Below, piece by piece: positions 8,044-17,068 of a DNA stretch of 64,000 bases. How positions within the stretch are numbered: the stretch's first letter is position 1; each line of letters begins with the position of its first letter. The translations under genes and the position numbers were made by a program. Location of the stretch: the NCBI RefSeq assembly GCF_018760735.1, contig NZ_JAHHZN010000015.1:35555-99554 (forward strand), read 5' to 3'. Source of the stretch: Hymenobacter piscis. GTDB taxonomy: Bacteria; Bacteroidota; Bacteroidia; Cytophagales; Hymenobacteraceae. The notes under the pieces were generated by a model. That model made no database searches. It worked only from the letters and a program-made list of their open reading frames with translations, and was not told the origin of the DNA.

Positions 8044-8774
8044 ACCTGTTCTGGTAGTCGGCTGTTCTCGGCAAACCAGCGCAGGCGGTAGCACATGATG
8101 GCTGTTTCGCCGAGCTGGGCCAGCAGGCGGTAGTTGGCCACGGCCCCCACCGCCGCCCCAATCACGGGTACCAGCTGGGCAAGCTTGGCCAGGTCGATAT
8201 AGTCGCGGTACTCCTGCTGGAACGTGCGCCAGTCGAAGGTATCGGCCGTAACGGTTTGCTGCGTTTCGGGCCAGTCGGCGAGTTGGTGGTAGGTTTCGCG
8301 GCGGGTGTGCTGGCTGCTGAAGGCCAGCTGGAAAATGTGCAGCAGGTAGAGCCGCTCCGGGAAGCTGCGCACATCGTGGCCGTAGAGGGCGGCAATGTCA
8401 AACAGCAGCTTGAGCTTGATGCCCAGCAGCAGCGGAAAATCGGCCAGGCCCAGCAGGAAGCCGCCGGCTCCGGTGACACCGCCTTCTACCGCCGCCGTGT
8501 TGCGGTACGCCCGGATGCGGGCCCGCACCCGCGCCTCCCGCTCCTGCAGCGTACCCTCCGAAACCGGCTTTTGCGTGGTATGCGTGGAGCCAAACAGCAC
8601 GCCCTGCACCATCTTTTGAATGGCCGCGGTAATAGCCACATGCACCTTCTCGGGCAGCAGGGCATTCAGACGGGCCTGCACCCGGCGCGTCACGCGGTTC
8701 AGCAGCGTGGGCTGCTGCTGCATCCGGCGCTGCCAGGCCTGCAGGTCGTGGAGGGCTTGTTGGTCGGTGTTCAT
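8040..8774 (-). CDS. EcsC family protein
   Basis: 244 residues. The central segment with GGVTGAGGFLLGLADFPLLLGIKLKLLFDIAALYG matches the EcsC family signature (glycine-rich membrane-associated segment followed by a helical LLxIKxKxLxDIAxxYG block), and a second hydrophobic stretch occurs near VPVIGAAVGAVANY. EcsC proteins are of unknown biochemical role; in Bacillus the name comes from an ABC-transporter operon. The ATG at 8774 overlaps the TAA of the upstream membrane gene (TAATG), pointing to translational coupling; longer upstream frames run into that gene and are rejected. Confidence 0.85.
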   Translation of the reverse strand: MNTDQQALHDLQAWQRRMQQQPTLLNRVTRRVQARLNALLPEKVHVAITAAIQKMVQGVLFGSTHTTQKPVSEGTLQEREARVRARIRAYRNTAAVEGGVTGAGGFLLGLADFPLLLGIKLKLLFDIAALYGHDVRSFPERLYLLHIFQLAFSSQHTRRETYHQLADWPETQQTVTADTFDWRTFQQEYRDYIDLAKLAQLVPVIGAAVGAVANYRLLAQLGETAIMCYRLRWFAENSRLPEQV

Positions 8775-9316
8775 TATTGCCCTAAAATCAACATGGTGGT
8801 GTATAGCACGAATGACAACATGCCTCCATAAAAGAGCCACGCCATATACCGCACGTCTTCAGCATTGATATGGGCCGATGAGGAAGAACGAACAACTCCG
8901 TACTTAGCCATAGTACAGGGAACAAATTCCCGCGAATATTTACGCCAAAACAACAGCCGGACGATGTGATAAAGAACAAGAGCCAACAACGGAAAAACAG
9001 CCGCAACAGGATTCAACAGGCCTAATACAATCGTTATCAGAAGCCAACCTACAGTAACCGGAATATTGCGCAGACGACCCACAATATCGGAGGAGACTGT
9101 AACCTGTGCGACTAGGTACGCTACTGCGTAGTAATACGCAACTCCTACTCTTGAAAATGCTGTGTCGCTGTGCCCCGGCATGTAGTTTGAGAAGTTGAGT
9201 ATAAAACCACCTAAAACGAATAGCAGGTAACTACCCAGCAATATCCCGTCATATCGATTCAATTCTCTAATAATCAGACCGCCACGACATAGTCTCTCCG
9301 GCATTTTCTTCCTCAC
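8774..9316 (-). CDS. Integral membrane protein, unknown, AT-richer than neighbours
   Basis: 180 residues with about four to five hydrophobic spans (ILLGSYLLFVLGGFILNF, VGVAYYYAVAYLVAQV, a long VTVGWLLITIVLGLLNPVAAVFPLLALVLY block, and a C-terminal YMAWLFYGGMLSFVLY). No family was recognised. Start is GTG at 9316, directly abutting the TAA of the oxidoreductase gene, or ATG at 9304. The gene overlaps the following ecsC-like start by one base. Base composition and codon choice (ATA, AAT, TTA) differ visibly from both neighbours, which suggests recent acquisition although it is embedded in an operon-like arrangement. Confidence 0.7.
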   Translation of the reverse strand: MRKKMPERLCRGGLIIRELNRYDGILLGSYLLFVLGGFILNFSNYMPGHSDTAFSRVGVAYYYAVAYLVAQVTVSSDIVGRLRNIPVTVGWLLITIVLGLLNPVAAVFPLLALVLYHIVRLLFWRKYSREFVPCTMAKYGVVRSSSSAHINAEDVRYMAWLFYGGMLSFVLYTTMLILGQ

Positions 9317-10351
9317 TTAGCTCTGATTTTTCAGCGCATAAATCCGCTCAATCATCTCCACCACTTTCAAGCCTTCCAGAGCGTTGGTGGTGGCTACGCC
9401 GCGCCTTTGAATGGTGTCGACTACGTTGTCGATGACGTGGACGTGGTTGGCGGCGGAGCCCTGGTAGGGGCCGTACTGGTTGGCGGGGTTAGTGGGCGCG
9501 AGTTCGGGCATCTGGTAGTCGCGCAGGTGGCAGTAGTCAACTTTGTCCATGTACTGGCCGCCGAGGCGCAGGCTGCCGTGCTCGGCCACCACGGTGAGGG
9601 AGCTTTCCAGATTCCGGTCCCAGACGGCGGTGCTGTACTGCAGGGTGCCGCTGCCGCCGCGCAGCAGGTCGAACGTGACGAGGCCACTGTCCTCGAACTC
9701 GGTGAGGCCGGCGTGGTTGAAGTCGCGGAAGCGGGCCGAGATATTGGTGATGTCGCCGAACACCCAATACAGCAAATCCACGAAATGGCTGAACTGGGTG
9801 AAGAGTGTGCCGCCGTCGAGGGCCCGGGTGCCGTGCCAGCTGCCGGGCGTGTAGTACCGTTCGTCGCGGTTCCAGAAGCAGTTGAGCTGCACCAGAAACA
9901 CTTGGCCCAGGCGACCTTCGTCCATCACCTGCCTGAGCCAGGCGGCCGGCGGCGAGTAGCGGTTCTGCATCACCCCAAACACAAACCGGCCGGTTTGCAG
10001 CGCCGTGTGCACGATTTGCTCAGCATCGGCTTTGCTCAGGGCCAGGGGCTTTTCCACCACCACGTGCAGGCCGGCGCGCAGGCCGCGCACTGCCTGCGGG
10101 GCGTGCAGACCGTTGGGCGTGGCAATGGTTAGCACGTCGGCGGCGGGGCCGTGGGCGAGGTACTCGTCGAGGGACGCGAAGAACGGAACGCCGGGAAACT
10201 CGGCGGCCAGTGCCGACTCCCGGTCGGGTCGGGTATCGATGAGGGCCACGAGGTGGGCGCCGGGGTGGCGGGCCACCAGGGCCGCGTGCCGGCGGCCGAT
10301 ATGGCCCACGCCGCAGATGGCAAAGCGAACCGCCGAAAGAGAATCAGCCAC
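9317..10351 (-). CDS. Gfo/Idh/MocA family oxidoreductase
   Basis: 344 residues from a GTG at 10351. The NAD(P) Rossmann motif is GVGHIG (14-19), and the family lysine lies in VVVEKPLAL near residue 100. The C-terminal half has the usual beta-sheet domain with HGTRALDGGTLFTQFSHFVDLLYW, whose His is the expected catalytic-region residue. The family oxidises or epimerises sugars and nucleotide sugars. The longer frame to 10504 would overlap the divergent gene at 10503 and has an uncharacteristic N-terminus, so the internal GTG is preferred. The nearby DegT aminotransferase and GT2 genes suggest nucleotide amino-sugar metabolism, but they are separate transcription units. Confidence 0.85.
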   Translation of the reverse strand: MADSLSAVRFAICGVGHIGRRHAALVARHPGAHLVALIDTRPDRESALAAEFPGVPFFASLDEYLAHGPAADVLTIATPNGLHAPQAVRGLRAGLHVVVEKPLALSKADAEQIVHTALQTGRFVFGVMQNRYSPPAAWLRQVMDEGRLGQVFLVQLNCFWNRDERYYTPGSWHGTRALDGGTLFTQFSHFVDLLYWVFGDITNISARFRDFNHAGLTEFEDSGLVTFDLLRGGSGTLQYSTAVWDRNLESSLTVVAEHGSLRLGGQYMDKVDYCHLRDYQMPELAPTNPANQYGPYQGSAANHVHVIDNVVDTIQRRGVATTNALEGLKVVEMIERIYALKNQS

Positions 10352-10502
10352 GGGAGCCGGAAGGGAAGGAGAAAAGACTACGAATGCCTCGCAAGCTGCG
10401 AAAAAACGGGCATTTCCGCATTCTTCTGATTTATTTGCCGGCTGCCATGCGGCGCAAACGGGCGCGCAGCCCCACCTTTGCACTTTTCCTGCCGCCTCCC
10501 CC

Positions 10503-11228
10503 ATGCCCTTCGTTCAGATTGCCGGCCTGCCCATTGAGCTTGTGCGTAAGCGCATGCGCAGCCTGCGCCTGACGGTGTACGCCGGGGGCCGCATCCGGGT
10601 CTCGGTGCCGCTGCAAACGCCCGGCGCCGCCATTGAGGCGTTTGTGGAGGCCCGGCGCGCCTGGATTGAGAAGCACCAGCAGCGCTTCGCCACCCGCGAG
10701 CCGGTCCCGGCCCCGCTCCGCTACGAAACGGGCGAAACGGTGCCCTACCTCGGCGAAGCCTACGAATTGCAGGTATGTCCGACTCCCGGCCGGGCTCACG
10801 TGGACTTCCGGCCCGAAGCCCGCCAACTGCACCTGCATGTACCGGCCGGCAGCACCGCCGCCCAGCGCGAGGCCGTACTCGGGGCCTGGTACCGCCAGCA
10901 GCTCAAGCGCCTGCTGCCCGGGTTGCTCACCAAGTGGGAGCCGGTGGTGGGCCGGGCGGCGGCGGCCTGGGGCGTGAAGCAGATGCGCACCCGCTGGGGC
11001 ACCTGCAACATCGGGGCCCGCCGCATCTGGCTGAATCTGGAGCTCATCAAGCGCCCCCTGCCCTGCCTGGAATACGTGCTGGTGCACGAGCTGACCCACC
11101 TGCATGAGCGCCTCCACAACGCCCGGTTCTGGGGCCTCATGGACCAGTTTCTGCCCGACTGGCGCACCTCCCGTACCGAGCTCAACCGCATCCAGCTAAC
11201 TCCCAACGCCTCACCCGACGCGGACTGA
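10503..11228 (+). CDS. YgjP-type metallopeptidase-like protein
   Basis: 241 residues. The zinc-binding motif is HELTH (195-199) with a following His205, preceded by the family's MRTRWGTC segment (161-168) and the N-terminal IELVRKRMRSLRLTV block. These are the landmarks of the YgjP/UtpA-like, SprT-related DUF45 family, often labelled M48-like. ATG at 10503 is chosen because the family starts just before this block; a weak -7-like box (cacctttg, 10473-10480) lies 22 bases upstream. The substrate is unknown. Confidence 0.87.
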   Translation: MPFVQIAGLPIELVRKRMRSLRLTVYAGGRIRVSVPLQTPGAAIEAFVEARRAWIEKHQQRFATREPVPAPLRYETGETVPYLGEAYELQVCPTPGRAHVDFRPEARQLHLHVPAGSTAAQREAVLGAWYRQQLKRLLPGLLTKWEPVVGRAAAAWGVKQMRTRWGTCNIGARRIWLNLELIKRPLPCLEYVLVHELTHLHERLHNARFWGLMDQFLPDWRTSRTELNRIQLTPNASPDAD

Positions 11229-11347
11229 GCAAACCACCGGCCAAAGCACAGCGGAAACACGCGGCTCCTTCCCGTTGGTTGCTGCCGCGCCGCCACCGGA
11301 CTGCCCCGTACCCCAGGCTCGGTGCCGGAGCACTTCCGGCCTCGCGG

Positions 11348-12538
11348 CTAGGCAGTTGTCTGCTTCGGCATGAGGTCCAGAGCCGATTCGCCCACGGCGG
11401 CCTTCACTACGGCGGCCACGTACCGGATCTGCTCCTCGGCAAGGGTAGGGTGCACGGGCAACGAAAGCACCGTGCGGCACAGCTGCTCGGCCACCGGAAA
11501 CTGGCCGGGCCGATAGCCGAGGTGGGCGTAGGCGGGCTGCAGGTGGTTGGGCAGCGGATAGTACACGGCACTGGGCACGCCTCGCACCCGCAAAAACTCC
11601 TGCACCGCGGCCCGGTGGCCGGGCGCATCAGCCAGGGTGAGGGTGTACTGGTGAAATACGTGGGTGCTGCGCGGGTCCCGGGCCGGAACATGGAGGCCCG
11701 GCAGTTCCCCGAGCAGCTCGTCGTAGCGGGCGGCTACGTGCTGGCGGGCCGCCGTCCAGGCGGGCAGGTGGGGCAGTTTCACGCGTAGCAGGGCCGCCTG
11801 CAGGGTATCGAGGCGGGAATTGAGGCCCACGTGCTCGTGGTGGTACTTGCGGCTCTGGCCGTGGTTGGCCAGCTGGCGCAGGTAGGCGGCCCGCTCCGCG
11901 TCGCGGGTGAACAGGGCGCCCCCGTCGCCGAAGCCGCCCAGGTTTTTGCTGGGAAAAAACGAGGTAGTACCCACTTCCCCTACCGTACCCGCCACCCAGG
12001 TTTCGCCCCCGGCCGTCCGGAACGTGGCTCCGAGGGCCTGGGCGTTGTCTTCAATCAGGGCCACGCCGTGCTGGTCGGCCAGCTGGCGCAGGGCCCATAA
12101 ATCGGCGCACTGCCCGAACAGGTGGACCGCCACGATGGCCCGGGTGCGGGGTGTGAGGGCGGCGGCCACGGCCCGGGGGTCGAGGTTGAAGGTACCGGGC
12201 AGCACGTCGGCCGGCACCGGGCGCAGGCCCAGTACGGCGGCCGCCTCCAGCGTAGCCACGTAGGTGAAGGCCGGCACAATAACCTCGGCCCCGGCGGGCA
12301 GGCGCAGGCTCATCAGGGCCAGCTGCAGGGCATCGGTGCCATTGGCGCAGGGCACTACGTGGGGGCCGCCCAGGTACCGGGCCAGCTCCCGGGCAAACGC
12401 CGCCACGGCCGGCCCCTGCACAAACGCCGCCTCCTCGAAACAGGCCTGCACGGCCGCTTCCAGCTCCGCCCGCAACGGAGCGTGCTGGGCGGGTAAGTCC
12501 AGCAAATGAATGGGCGTGGGCGGGGCAGGAATCGACAC
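11348..12538 (-). CDS. DegT/DnrJ/EryC1/StrS aminotransferase
   Basis: 396 residues from GTG at 12538. PLP features: the internal aldimine Lys198 in SFFPSKNLGG, Asp164 in LIEDNAQALG, and the N-terminal substrate segment (LLDLPAQHAPL). The family transfers an amino group to keto-sugars linked to nucleotides, feeding LPS O-antigen, capsule or glycan synthesis. The longer frame to 12649 is rejected because a TATCTTTG -7 promoter box (12576-12569) lies inside it, 31 bases before the chosen GTG. Related to WlbC/ArnB-type enzymes; the precise sugar cannot be told. Confidence 0.88.
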   Translation of the reverse strand: MSIPAPPTPIHLLDLPAQHAPLRAELEAAVQACFEEAAFVQGPAVAAFARELARYLGGPHVVPCANGTDALQLALMSLRLPAGAEVIVPAFTYVATLEAAAVLGLRPVPADVLPGTFNLDPRAVAAALTPRTRAIVAVHLFGQCADLWALRQLADQHGVALIEDNAQALGATFRTAGGETWVAGTVGEVGTTSFFPSKNLGGFGDGGALFTRDAERAAYLRQLANHGQSRKYHHEHVGLNSRLDTLQAALLRVKLPHLPAWTAARQHVAARYDELLGELPGLHVPARDPRSTHVFHQYTLTLADAPGHRAAVQEFLRVRGVPSAVYYPLPNHLQPAYAHLGYRPGQFPVAEQLCRTVLSLPVHPTLAEEQIRYVAAVVKAAVGESALDLMPKQTTA

Positions 12539-12568
12539 GGCAGAAGCAGAACTACGCGGGAAAAGCCC

Positions 12569-12576
12569 CAAAGATA
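12569..12576 (-). promoter_or_regulatory. Bacteroidota -7 box of aminotransferase gene
   Basis: Minus-strand TATCTTTG fits the TAnnTTTG consensus; 31 bases upstream of the GTG at 12538. It decides the start codon choice for that gene. Confidence 0.7.
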
Positions 12577-12708
12577 GGCGGCCGTCACTACCTCGCCCGT
12601 ACCCGGCCCGGCGTAACCACAAAGCGCCCCCCTGCGTTAACTCCCCCAAACGGCAGCGGCCACCCGCAGCTAATACATTGTTCTCTCTCCCTCCATACCT
12701 TCCCCGCC

Positions 12709-13614
12709 ATGATCCGGAAAATGCTCACCGTAAACGCCCTGTTGGCTATCCTGCTGATGGGCGGTACCGCCCTTACCCAAACCAGCTGCACCAACGCCCA
12801 GCAAAACGAAGTGGGGGCAGAAAGTGACCAGGCTTACAACGACTTCAAGACCTTCGTTTCGGAAACCGAGATGAAAGCCGACGCCGTAGCCAATGAGGCA
12901 CAGGCCGATTACGACCGCGAAACGACCCAGCTCAAGTCCGACTTCGATGCCAAAGTAGCTTCGGTTGACCGGTACGCCGACCAGTACGACGACGCACGTC
13001 GCCAGGAAATCGAACAGCTCCGCACCCGCTATACCACCGCGTACGACAAGCGCGAAATGGCCTGGAACAACCGTCCCGGCGCCACTGATGCCATGTCGTC
13101 GGGCACCATGACGATGGGTAAGTACTACAAGCCCAGCTCCCCGGCCAGCCGCGTGACGGCCGCCAACGCCCGCCAGGTGTACGAGTCATTCGTGAACGAC
13201 ATCAAGCGCAACGAAGACCAGTACGATATCAACGACTGGCGCAACATCAATGCCGAATGGCGTGCGCTGGACGAAGCCTACGACAAAATCAAGGGTGATA
13301 TTCCGGCCAGCGACCTGGCTGAAATCCAGAAGGAAAAGCTCAAGTACGCCGCCTTCAAATCTTACGACAAAGCCGAGGCCCGCGCGGCCCAGGGCGCTGA
13401 CGCTGTCAGCGGCACGGCTCAGGACGTCGCCAACGGTACTCAGGACGAGCGTTCGGCCGTGGGCCAAGCCGTCAGCAACACCGCTTCCGACGTGAAGGAG
13501 GTTGGTAAGAACGTGGGCCAGGGAGCTGCCAAGGTGGGCAGCAAAGTGGGCAGCGCCGTAAAAGGGGCCTACAAGGAAGTGAAGTCGGAAGTAAAGAACA
13601 CCGACAACGACTAG
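12709..13614 (+). CDS. Lipoprotein with two DUF6565-like helical repeats
   Basis: 301 residues. A signal segment ends in a relaxed lipobox (TALTQTSC, Cys27). Two related helical domains follow: about residues 42-120 (AYNDFKTFVSETEMKAD..DKREMAW) and about 158-225 (VYESFVNDIKRNEDQYD..). The pattern resembles DUF6565 domains of Bacteroidota. The C-terminal about 75 residues are a low-complexity amphipathic tail with repeated VGxxVGxxA/K-type elements, similar to stress-associated LEA-like tails. It probably sits in the outer or inner membrane facing the periplasm. The gene is followed by a strong terminator. Confidence 0.68.
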   Translation: MIRKMLTVNALLAILLMGGTALTQTSCTNAQQNEVGAESDQAYNDFKTFVSETEMKADAVANEAQADYDRETTQLKSDFDAKVASVDRYADQYDDARRQEIEQLRTRYTTAYDKREMAWNNRPGATDAMSSGTMTMGKYYKPSSPASRVTAANARQVYESFVNDIKRNEDQYDINDWRNINAEWRALDEAYDKIKGDIPASDLAEIQKEKLKYAAFKSYDKAEARAAQGADAVSGTAQDVANGTQDERSAVGQAVSNTASDVKEVGKNVGQGAAKVGSKVGSAVKGAYKEVKSEVKNTDND

Positions 13615-13632
13615 TTTCCTCCTCAGATTATT

Positions 13633-13676
13633 AAAGCGCCGGTTCTTCCTCTGGGGAGGAACCGGCGCTTTTTTTA
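13633..13676 (+). terminator. Intrinsic terminator
   Basis: Long stem aaagcgccggttcttcct/ggaggaaccggcgctttt with loop ctgg, ending in seven Ts. Confidence 0.92.
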
Positions 13677-13809
13677 TTGGGCGTGCTGTGCCGTTATGGT
13701 TATCATTCCCCCGCATGATGCCGGCGCGGCCCGGACCTTGCACGCACGGGCACCAACGTTTACTACGGCCAGGTACCGCCCGACGCTGTTTACCAATCGG
13801 CAGCCGGAG

Positions 13810-14700
13810 CTAGCGTAGTTCCGTCAGAAGCCAATAGAGCTTCAGGGCATCGAGCTGGCGGAGGCTGGGGCGGCCGGAAAGCAGATTGCGGCGCACCTGC
13901 TCGCGGCCCAGGCCGAAAGCGGCCCGCACGGCGTGGCTCAACCCCCAGCGCTGCAGGCGCAGGGCCGCCCGGAGCAGGCGGGTGTCGGCCCCCAGTCCTT
14001 CGGCCCGGTAGAGTTGCACGAGGTTGCGTACCGCGTCGTGGGTTTTCTGCAGGAAAATGGGCGCCGGTTCCAGCCCGTCGTGCAGTACGGGGTTATCGAG
14101 GTGGTGAACGTCAATGGCCGCCCGGCGCAGCAGCCACCCGAACTTGGTGTCCTCGTGGCCGTAGCGGGTCAGGTTTTCATCCAGGCCCAACTGGCAGAAT
14201 ACTTTCCGCTCGATGAGCAGGTTGTTGAGCGTGAGCTGGCCGTGGGGGGCGCGCTGACGTACGGCGGCCGGCCGGGCCTCGCGGTGCCGACCATAGAGCC
14301 AGCGCAGCCGCAGGGCCGCCTCCGGGGGGGGCGCCGCCTCGTAGGCGGTGCCCCCGGACAGCACCGCGCCCCGATGGCGGGCGGCGGCGTAGCGGGCCAA
14401 AAACTGCGCGTCGGGCAGGCGGCTGTCGTTGTCGAGCAGCAGCAGCCAGGTGTAGCGGGCGGCGGTGGCCAGTTGGTTGCGAATGGCGGACCGGCCCACG
14501 TTGCAGTCCAGCTCGCGGTAGTGCACGCCGGGCAGGTGAGCCAGCTCCCGGTTCAGTTGCCGGAAGGCGTCCGCCGAGCCGTCGTCGAGGCAGTGCACCT
14601 CCACGGGGCCGGGCCAGTCGGCTACCTGCGCCCGCAGGCCGCGCACCAGCGGGCGTACATCGTAGTTGAATACCGGAATCAGGATGGAAAGCCCAGTCAT
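13810..14700 (-). CDS. Glycosyltransferase family 2
   Basis: 296 residues. GT-A landmarks: N-terminal SILIPVFNYD, nucleotide-binding LDDGSAD (38-44), the metal-binding DND (90-92) and GHEDTKFGWLLRR, the expected acidic segment near residue 182. No membrane span is evident. It transfers a sugar from a nucleotide donor, probably to a cell-surface glycan. ATG at 14700 immediately precedes the first beta strand. It is separated by about 160 bases from the ftsE gene, also on the minus strand. Confidence 0.88.
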   Translation of the reverse strand: MTGLSILIPVFNYDVRPLVRGLRAQVADWPGPVEVHCLDDGSADAFRQLNRELAHLPGVHYRELDCNVGRSAIRNQLATAARYTWLLLLDNDSRLPDAQFLARYAAARHRGAVLSGGTAYEAAPPPEAALRLRWLYGRHREARPAAVRQRAPHGQLTLNNLLIERKVFCQLGLDENLTRYGHEDTKFGWLLRRAAIDVHHLDNPVLHDGLEPAPIFLQKTHDAVRNLVQLYRAEGLGADTRLLRAALRLQRWGLSHAVRAAFGLGREQVRRNLLSGRPSLRQLDALKLYWLLTELR

Positions 14701-14867
14701 TCTCTGATAAAAAGAGCAGACGCGTGCAGCAAACAGCGCCGGCCGCCGGCCGGACTTCGGACGAAGAGTACGCTGGAACCCGGATTGGTTGTCAGCCAGC
14801 TCGATTTTAATTAGGATTGTCTGCCCGGTTGGTCTTTTTCACGGCGACCAGGGAGGTCAAAACCGGG

Positions 14868-15557
14868 TCAGCTCAACTCAAAAGGCGTCCGGGCGGAGTC
14901 AATGAGCTGCCCCTGCTCGCACTTGAGCACCCGGCGCGGGTACTGCTGAATGAGCTGGTAGTTGTGGGTGGCCATGAGCACGGCCGTCCCGGCGTTGTTG
15001 ATTTCCACGAACAGCTTCATGATGCTATCGGCCACATCGGGGTCGAGGTTGCCGGTGGGCTCGTCGGCCAGCAGCAGCAACGGCTCGTTGAGCAGGGCGC
15101 GGGCAATGACCACGCGCTGCTGCTCGCCGCCGGAGAGCTGGTGGGGCATTTTGCCGGCCACGCTGGCCAGCCCCACGCGCATGAGCACCTCAGAAATGCG
15201 CTGCTGCTTGCGGGCCTTGCCCTTCCAGCCGGTGGCATTGAGCACAAACAGCAGGTTGTCGGCCACCGAGCGGTCGAAGAGCAGCTGGAAATCCTGGAAA
15301 ATGATGCCCAGCTTGCGGCGCAGGTACGGCACCTTGTCGGTGCTGCCGGTGCGGGGCAAGCTGAAGCCCACCACCGAGCCGGTGCCCGCGGGCAGGGGCA
15401 GGTCGGCGTAGAGCGTTTTGAGCAGGGAGCTTTTACCCGAGCCGGTGCGGCCCACCAGATAGGCAAACTCGCCCTTTTCCAGCGCAAACGACACCTTTTG
15501 CAGCACCGTGTTCACGTCCTGCATAATGTAGGCGTCGTGCAGCTCAATTACGGTCAT
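14868..15557 (-). CDS. ftsE: FtsE-like cell-division ABC ATPase
   Basis: 229 residues. Walker [10 protein letters not shown] (36-44), Q-loop near [12 protein letters not shown] signature LSGGEQQR, Walker [14 protein letters not shown] and switch His in ATHNY are all intact. FQDFQLL and the short length fit FtsE, which with membrane partner FtsX controls peptidoglycan hydrolases at the septum. FtsX is not in this window; in Bacteroidota ftsE is often separated from ftsX. A LolD- or MacB-type ATPase is the alternative. Confidence 0.87.
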   Translation of the reverse strand: MTVIELHDAYIMQDVNTVLQKVSFALEKGEFAYLVGRTGSGKSSLLKTLYADLPLPAGTGSVVGFSLPRTGSTDKVPYLRRKLGIIFQDFQLLFDRSVADNLLFVLNATGWKGKARKQQRISEVLMRVGLASVAGKMPHQLSGGEQQRVVIARALLNEPLLLLADEPTGNLDPDVADSIMKLFVEINNAGTAVLMATHNYQLIQQYPRRVLKCEQGQLIDSARTPFELS

Positions 15558-15707
15558 AAGGAGGATGTGAGGGTCTGGGGGACTAGGGGGCTGAGGGGCG
15601 GGGTGCTCGGGAAGGGGGGCGCTGGCTGTTAAACGGAACTTCGCTGGCTGAGTTTTGAACGCAAACCCGGTCCCGCCGTCCTTCCATCAACCCGGTCCCT
15701 GATCCAC

Positions 15708-15917
15708 TCAGGCCCCTACTTCCAGCTTTTGCAGCTTCCCGAATTCCAGCCCCGAAATAACGTCGGCCAGCTCAGTTTCCTTGCCAGCCAGCCCGTAGCG
15801 GTGCAGGTCCTTCAGGGGCCGGTCGGCACGGAAGTAGGCAATGAGCACGAATTCCTCGTCCCGCAGCTGAATATAGTCCGGAATCTTGGCCTTGCCCTTT
15901 ACTTTGATGATGTACAT
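15708..15917 (-). CDS. Small conserved-looking protein, 69 aa, unknown
   Basis: 69 residues beginning MYIIKVKGKAKIPDYIQLRD, compact and charged, with no signal peptide or membrane span. It seems too well ordered to be chance: alternating beta-like strands and normal codon usage. No domain was recognised. It lies between the ftsE and aldolase genes on the same strand, next to a long inverted repeat. Confidence 0.65.
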   Translation of the reverse strand: MYIIKVKGKAKIPDYIQLRDEEFVLIAYFRADRPLKDLHRYGLAGKETELADVISGLEFGKLQKLEVGA

Positions 15918-15920
15918 GGA

Positions 15921-16117
15921 GTTAATGTGGGAAATGTGAAAATGTGAAAAATGTGAAAATAGCTAGTCAGCACATCCACCACATTCTTCACATCTCACAC
16001 ATTAAAAGTTAACCATTTACCTTTTAATGTGTGAGATGTGGAAAATGTGAAAAATGTGAAAATGGCTAGTCAGCACATTCACCACATTTTCCACATCTCA
16101 CACATTAAAAGTTAACC
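15921..16117. repeat. Two tandem copies of a long inverted repeat
   Basis: Two similar units of about 100 bases (15921-16018 and 16019-16117) each contain aatgtgaaaaatgtgaaaat, then gctagtcagcacat, then cacatctcacacattaaaag. Within the second unit, cttttaatgtgtgagatgtgg (from 16020) pairs with ccacatctcacacattaaaag (ending 16110). The AT-rich sequence is unlike the neighbouring genes. Confidence 0.85.
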
Positions 16118-16768
16118 ATTCACCTTTTTGTGGTCGGCCAGGAAAGTGGCCAGGCCTTTGTCGGTGAGGGGGTGGTTGAGCAGGCCGGTGATGACGTTCA
16201 GCGGGCAGGTCACCACATCGGCACCCAGCTCAGCGCACTGCAACAGGTGGGGTACGTGGCGCACGGAGGCGGCCAGCACCTGGGTGGGGTAACCGTAGTT
16301 GCTGAAGATGTCCACAATCTGCTGCACCAGCTGCAGGCCATCGTGCCCGATATCATCCAGGCGGCCCACGAAGGGCGACACGTAGGTAGCGCCGGCTTTG
16401 GCGGCCAGCAAGGCCTGCCCGGCCGAGAAAATCAGCGTGCAGTTGGTTTTGATGCCCTTGTCGGAGAAGTAGCGGATGGCTTTCACGCCGTCGCGGATCA
16501 TGGGAATCTTCACCACAATGTTCGGGTGTAGCTCGGCCAGGGCCTCCCCTTCCCGGATCATGCCGTCGTAGTCGGTGGCAATTACTTCCGCCGACACGTC
16601 GCCGTCCACGATATCGCAGATCTGCTTATAGTGGGCCATCACGGCATCGGTGCCCTTGATGCCTTCCTTGGCCATCAGCGAGGGGTTGGTAGTCACGCCG
16701 TCGAGCACACCGAGCTCCACGGCTTCCTGAATCTCCTTCAGGTTGGCGGTATCAATGAAAAATTTCAT
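16112..16768 (-). CDS. fsa: Fructose-6-phosphate aldolase / transaldolase-like
   Basis: 218 residues, the length of the small FSA/TalC family. Motifs: N-terminal [19 protein letters not shown] (23-31), the Schiff-base lysine Lys87 in IVVKIPM, and a downstream [14 protein letters not shown] plus [11 protein letters not shown]. It cleaves or transfers dihydroxyacetone units; family members are annotated as FSA or transaldolase, and the sequence alone does not decide between the two. A TAGCTTTG -7 box lies 29 bases upstream of the ATG. Confidence 0.93.
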   Translation of the reverse strand: MKFFIDTANLKEIQEAVELGVLDGVTTNPSLMAKEGIKGTDAVMAHYKQICDIVDGDVSAEVIATDYDGMIREGEALAELHPNIVVKIPMIRDGVKAIRYFSDKGIKTNCTLIFSAGQALLAAKAGATYVSPFVGRLDDIGHDGLQLVQQIVDIFSNYGYPTQVLAASVRHVPHLLQCAELGADVVTCPLNVITGLLNHPLTDKGLATFLADHKKVNG

Positions 16769-16796
16769 GCGGGTAGGTTGGGAAACAACAATGCCC

Positions 16797-16804
16797 CAAA
16801 GCTA
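16797..16804 (-). promoter_or_regulatory. -7 box of aldolase gene
   Basis: Minus-strand TAGCTTTG matches TAnnTTTG and lies 29 bases before the ATG at 16768. Confidence 0.65.
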
Positions 16805-16891
16805 CTCACTGATTACGCGGATTCGGTGGATTGGCCGGATTTTGTGTCGCACCTGCGCCGGTTAGCCTGCTCCAACAGGTCCGAAAACAGG

Positions 16892-16916
16892 AAAAGCGCC
16901 CGGTGGGGGCGCTTTT
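16892..16916. terminator. Hairpin between SRP RNA and aldolase gene
   Basis: aaaagcgccc and gggcgctttt form a perfect stem with loop ggtgg. It lies downstream of the SRP RNA gene on the minus strand and could be its second terminator. Confidence 0.55.
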
Positions 16917-16971
16917 CACAAAAGTCAGGTGATTTTGGCGAGAAACGTCAGCCGCAAAAAACCCGTGATAA

Positions 16972-17064
16972 AAAAGCGAGCCAAAATCGCACCGCTCAAC
17001 CACCTACCCTTGCTACCTTCCGGTCCTGGGGGAATTCAGCAGGAGCTGGTCGTTCTGACTCGCC
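16972..17064 (-). ncRNA. ffs: Signal recognition particle RNA (small bacterial type)
   Basis: Read on the minus strand, the apical domain is ccccaggaccggaaggtagc followed by aagggtagg, matching the conserved SRP helix 8 with its GGAA tetraloop and asymmetric internal loop. The ends pair (ggcgag with ctcgc), followed by a T run. The length of about 93 bases fits the Bacteroidota 4.5S-like RNA. A TACCTTTG -7 box (17076-17069) is located 5 bases before the predicted start. The RNA binds Ffh and targets nascent membrane proteins to FtsY. Ends are estimates. Confidence 0.9.
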
Positions 17065-17068
17065 GTGA

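Noticed and set aside
10352..10504. Longer oxidoreductase start overlapping the divergent peptidase gene
   Set aside because: The extra N-terminus is not Rossmann-like; GTG at 10351 places GVGHIG at residues 14-19, as is usual for the family.
12539..12649. Longer DegT aminotransferase start
   Set aside because: A -7 promoter box (12569-12576) lies inside the longer frame, so the extra codons would not be transcribed.
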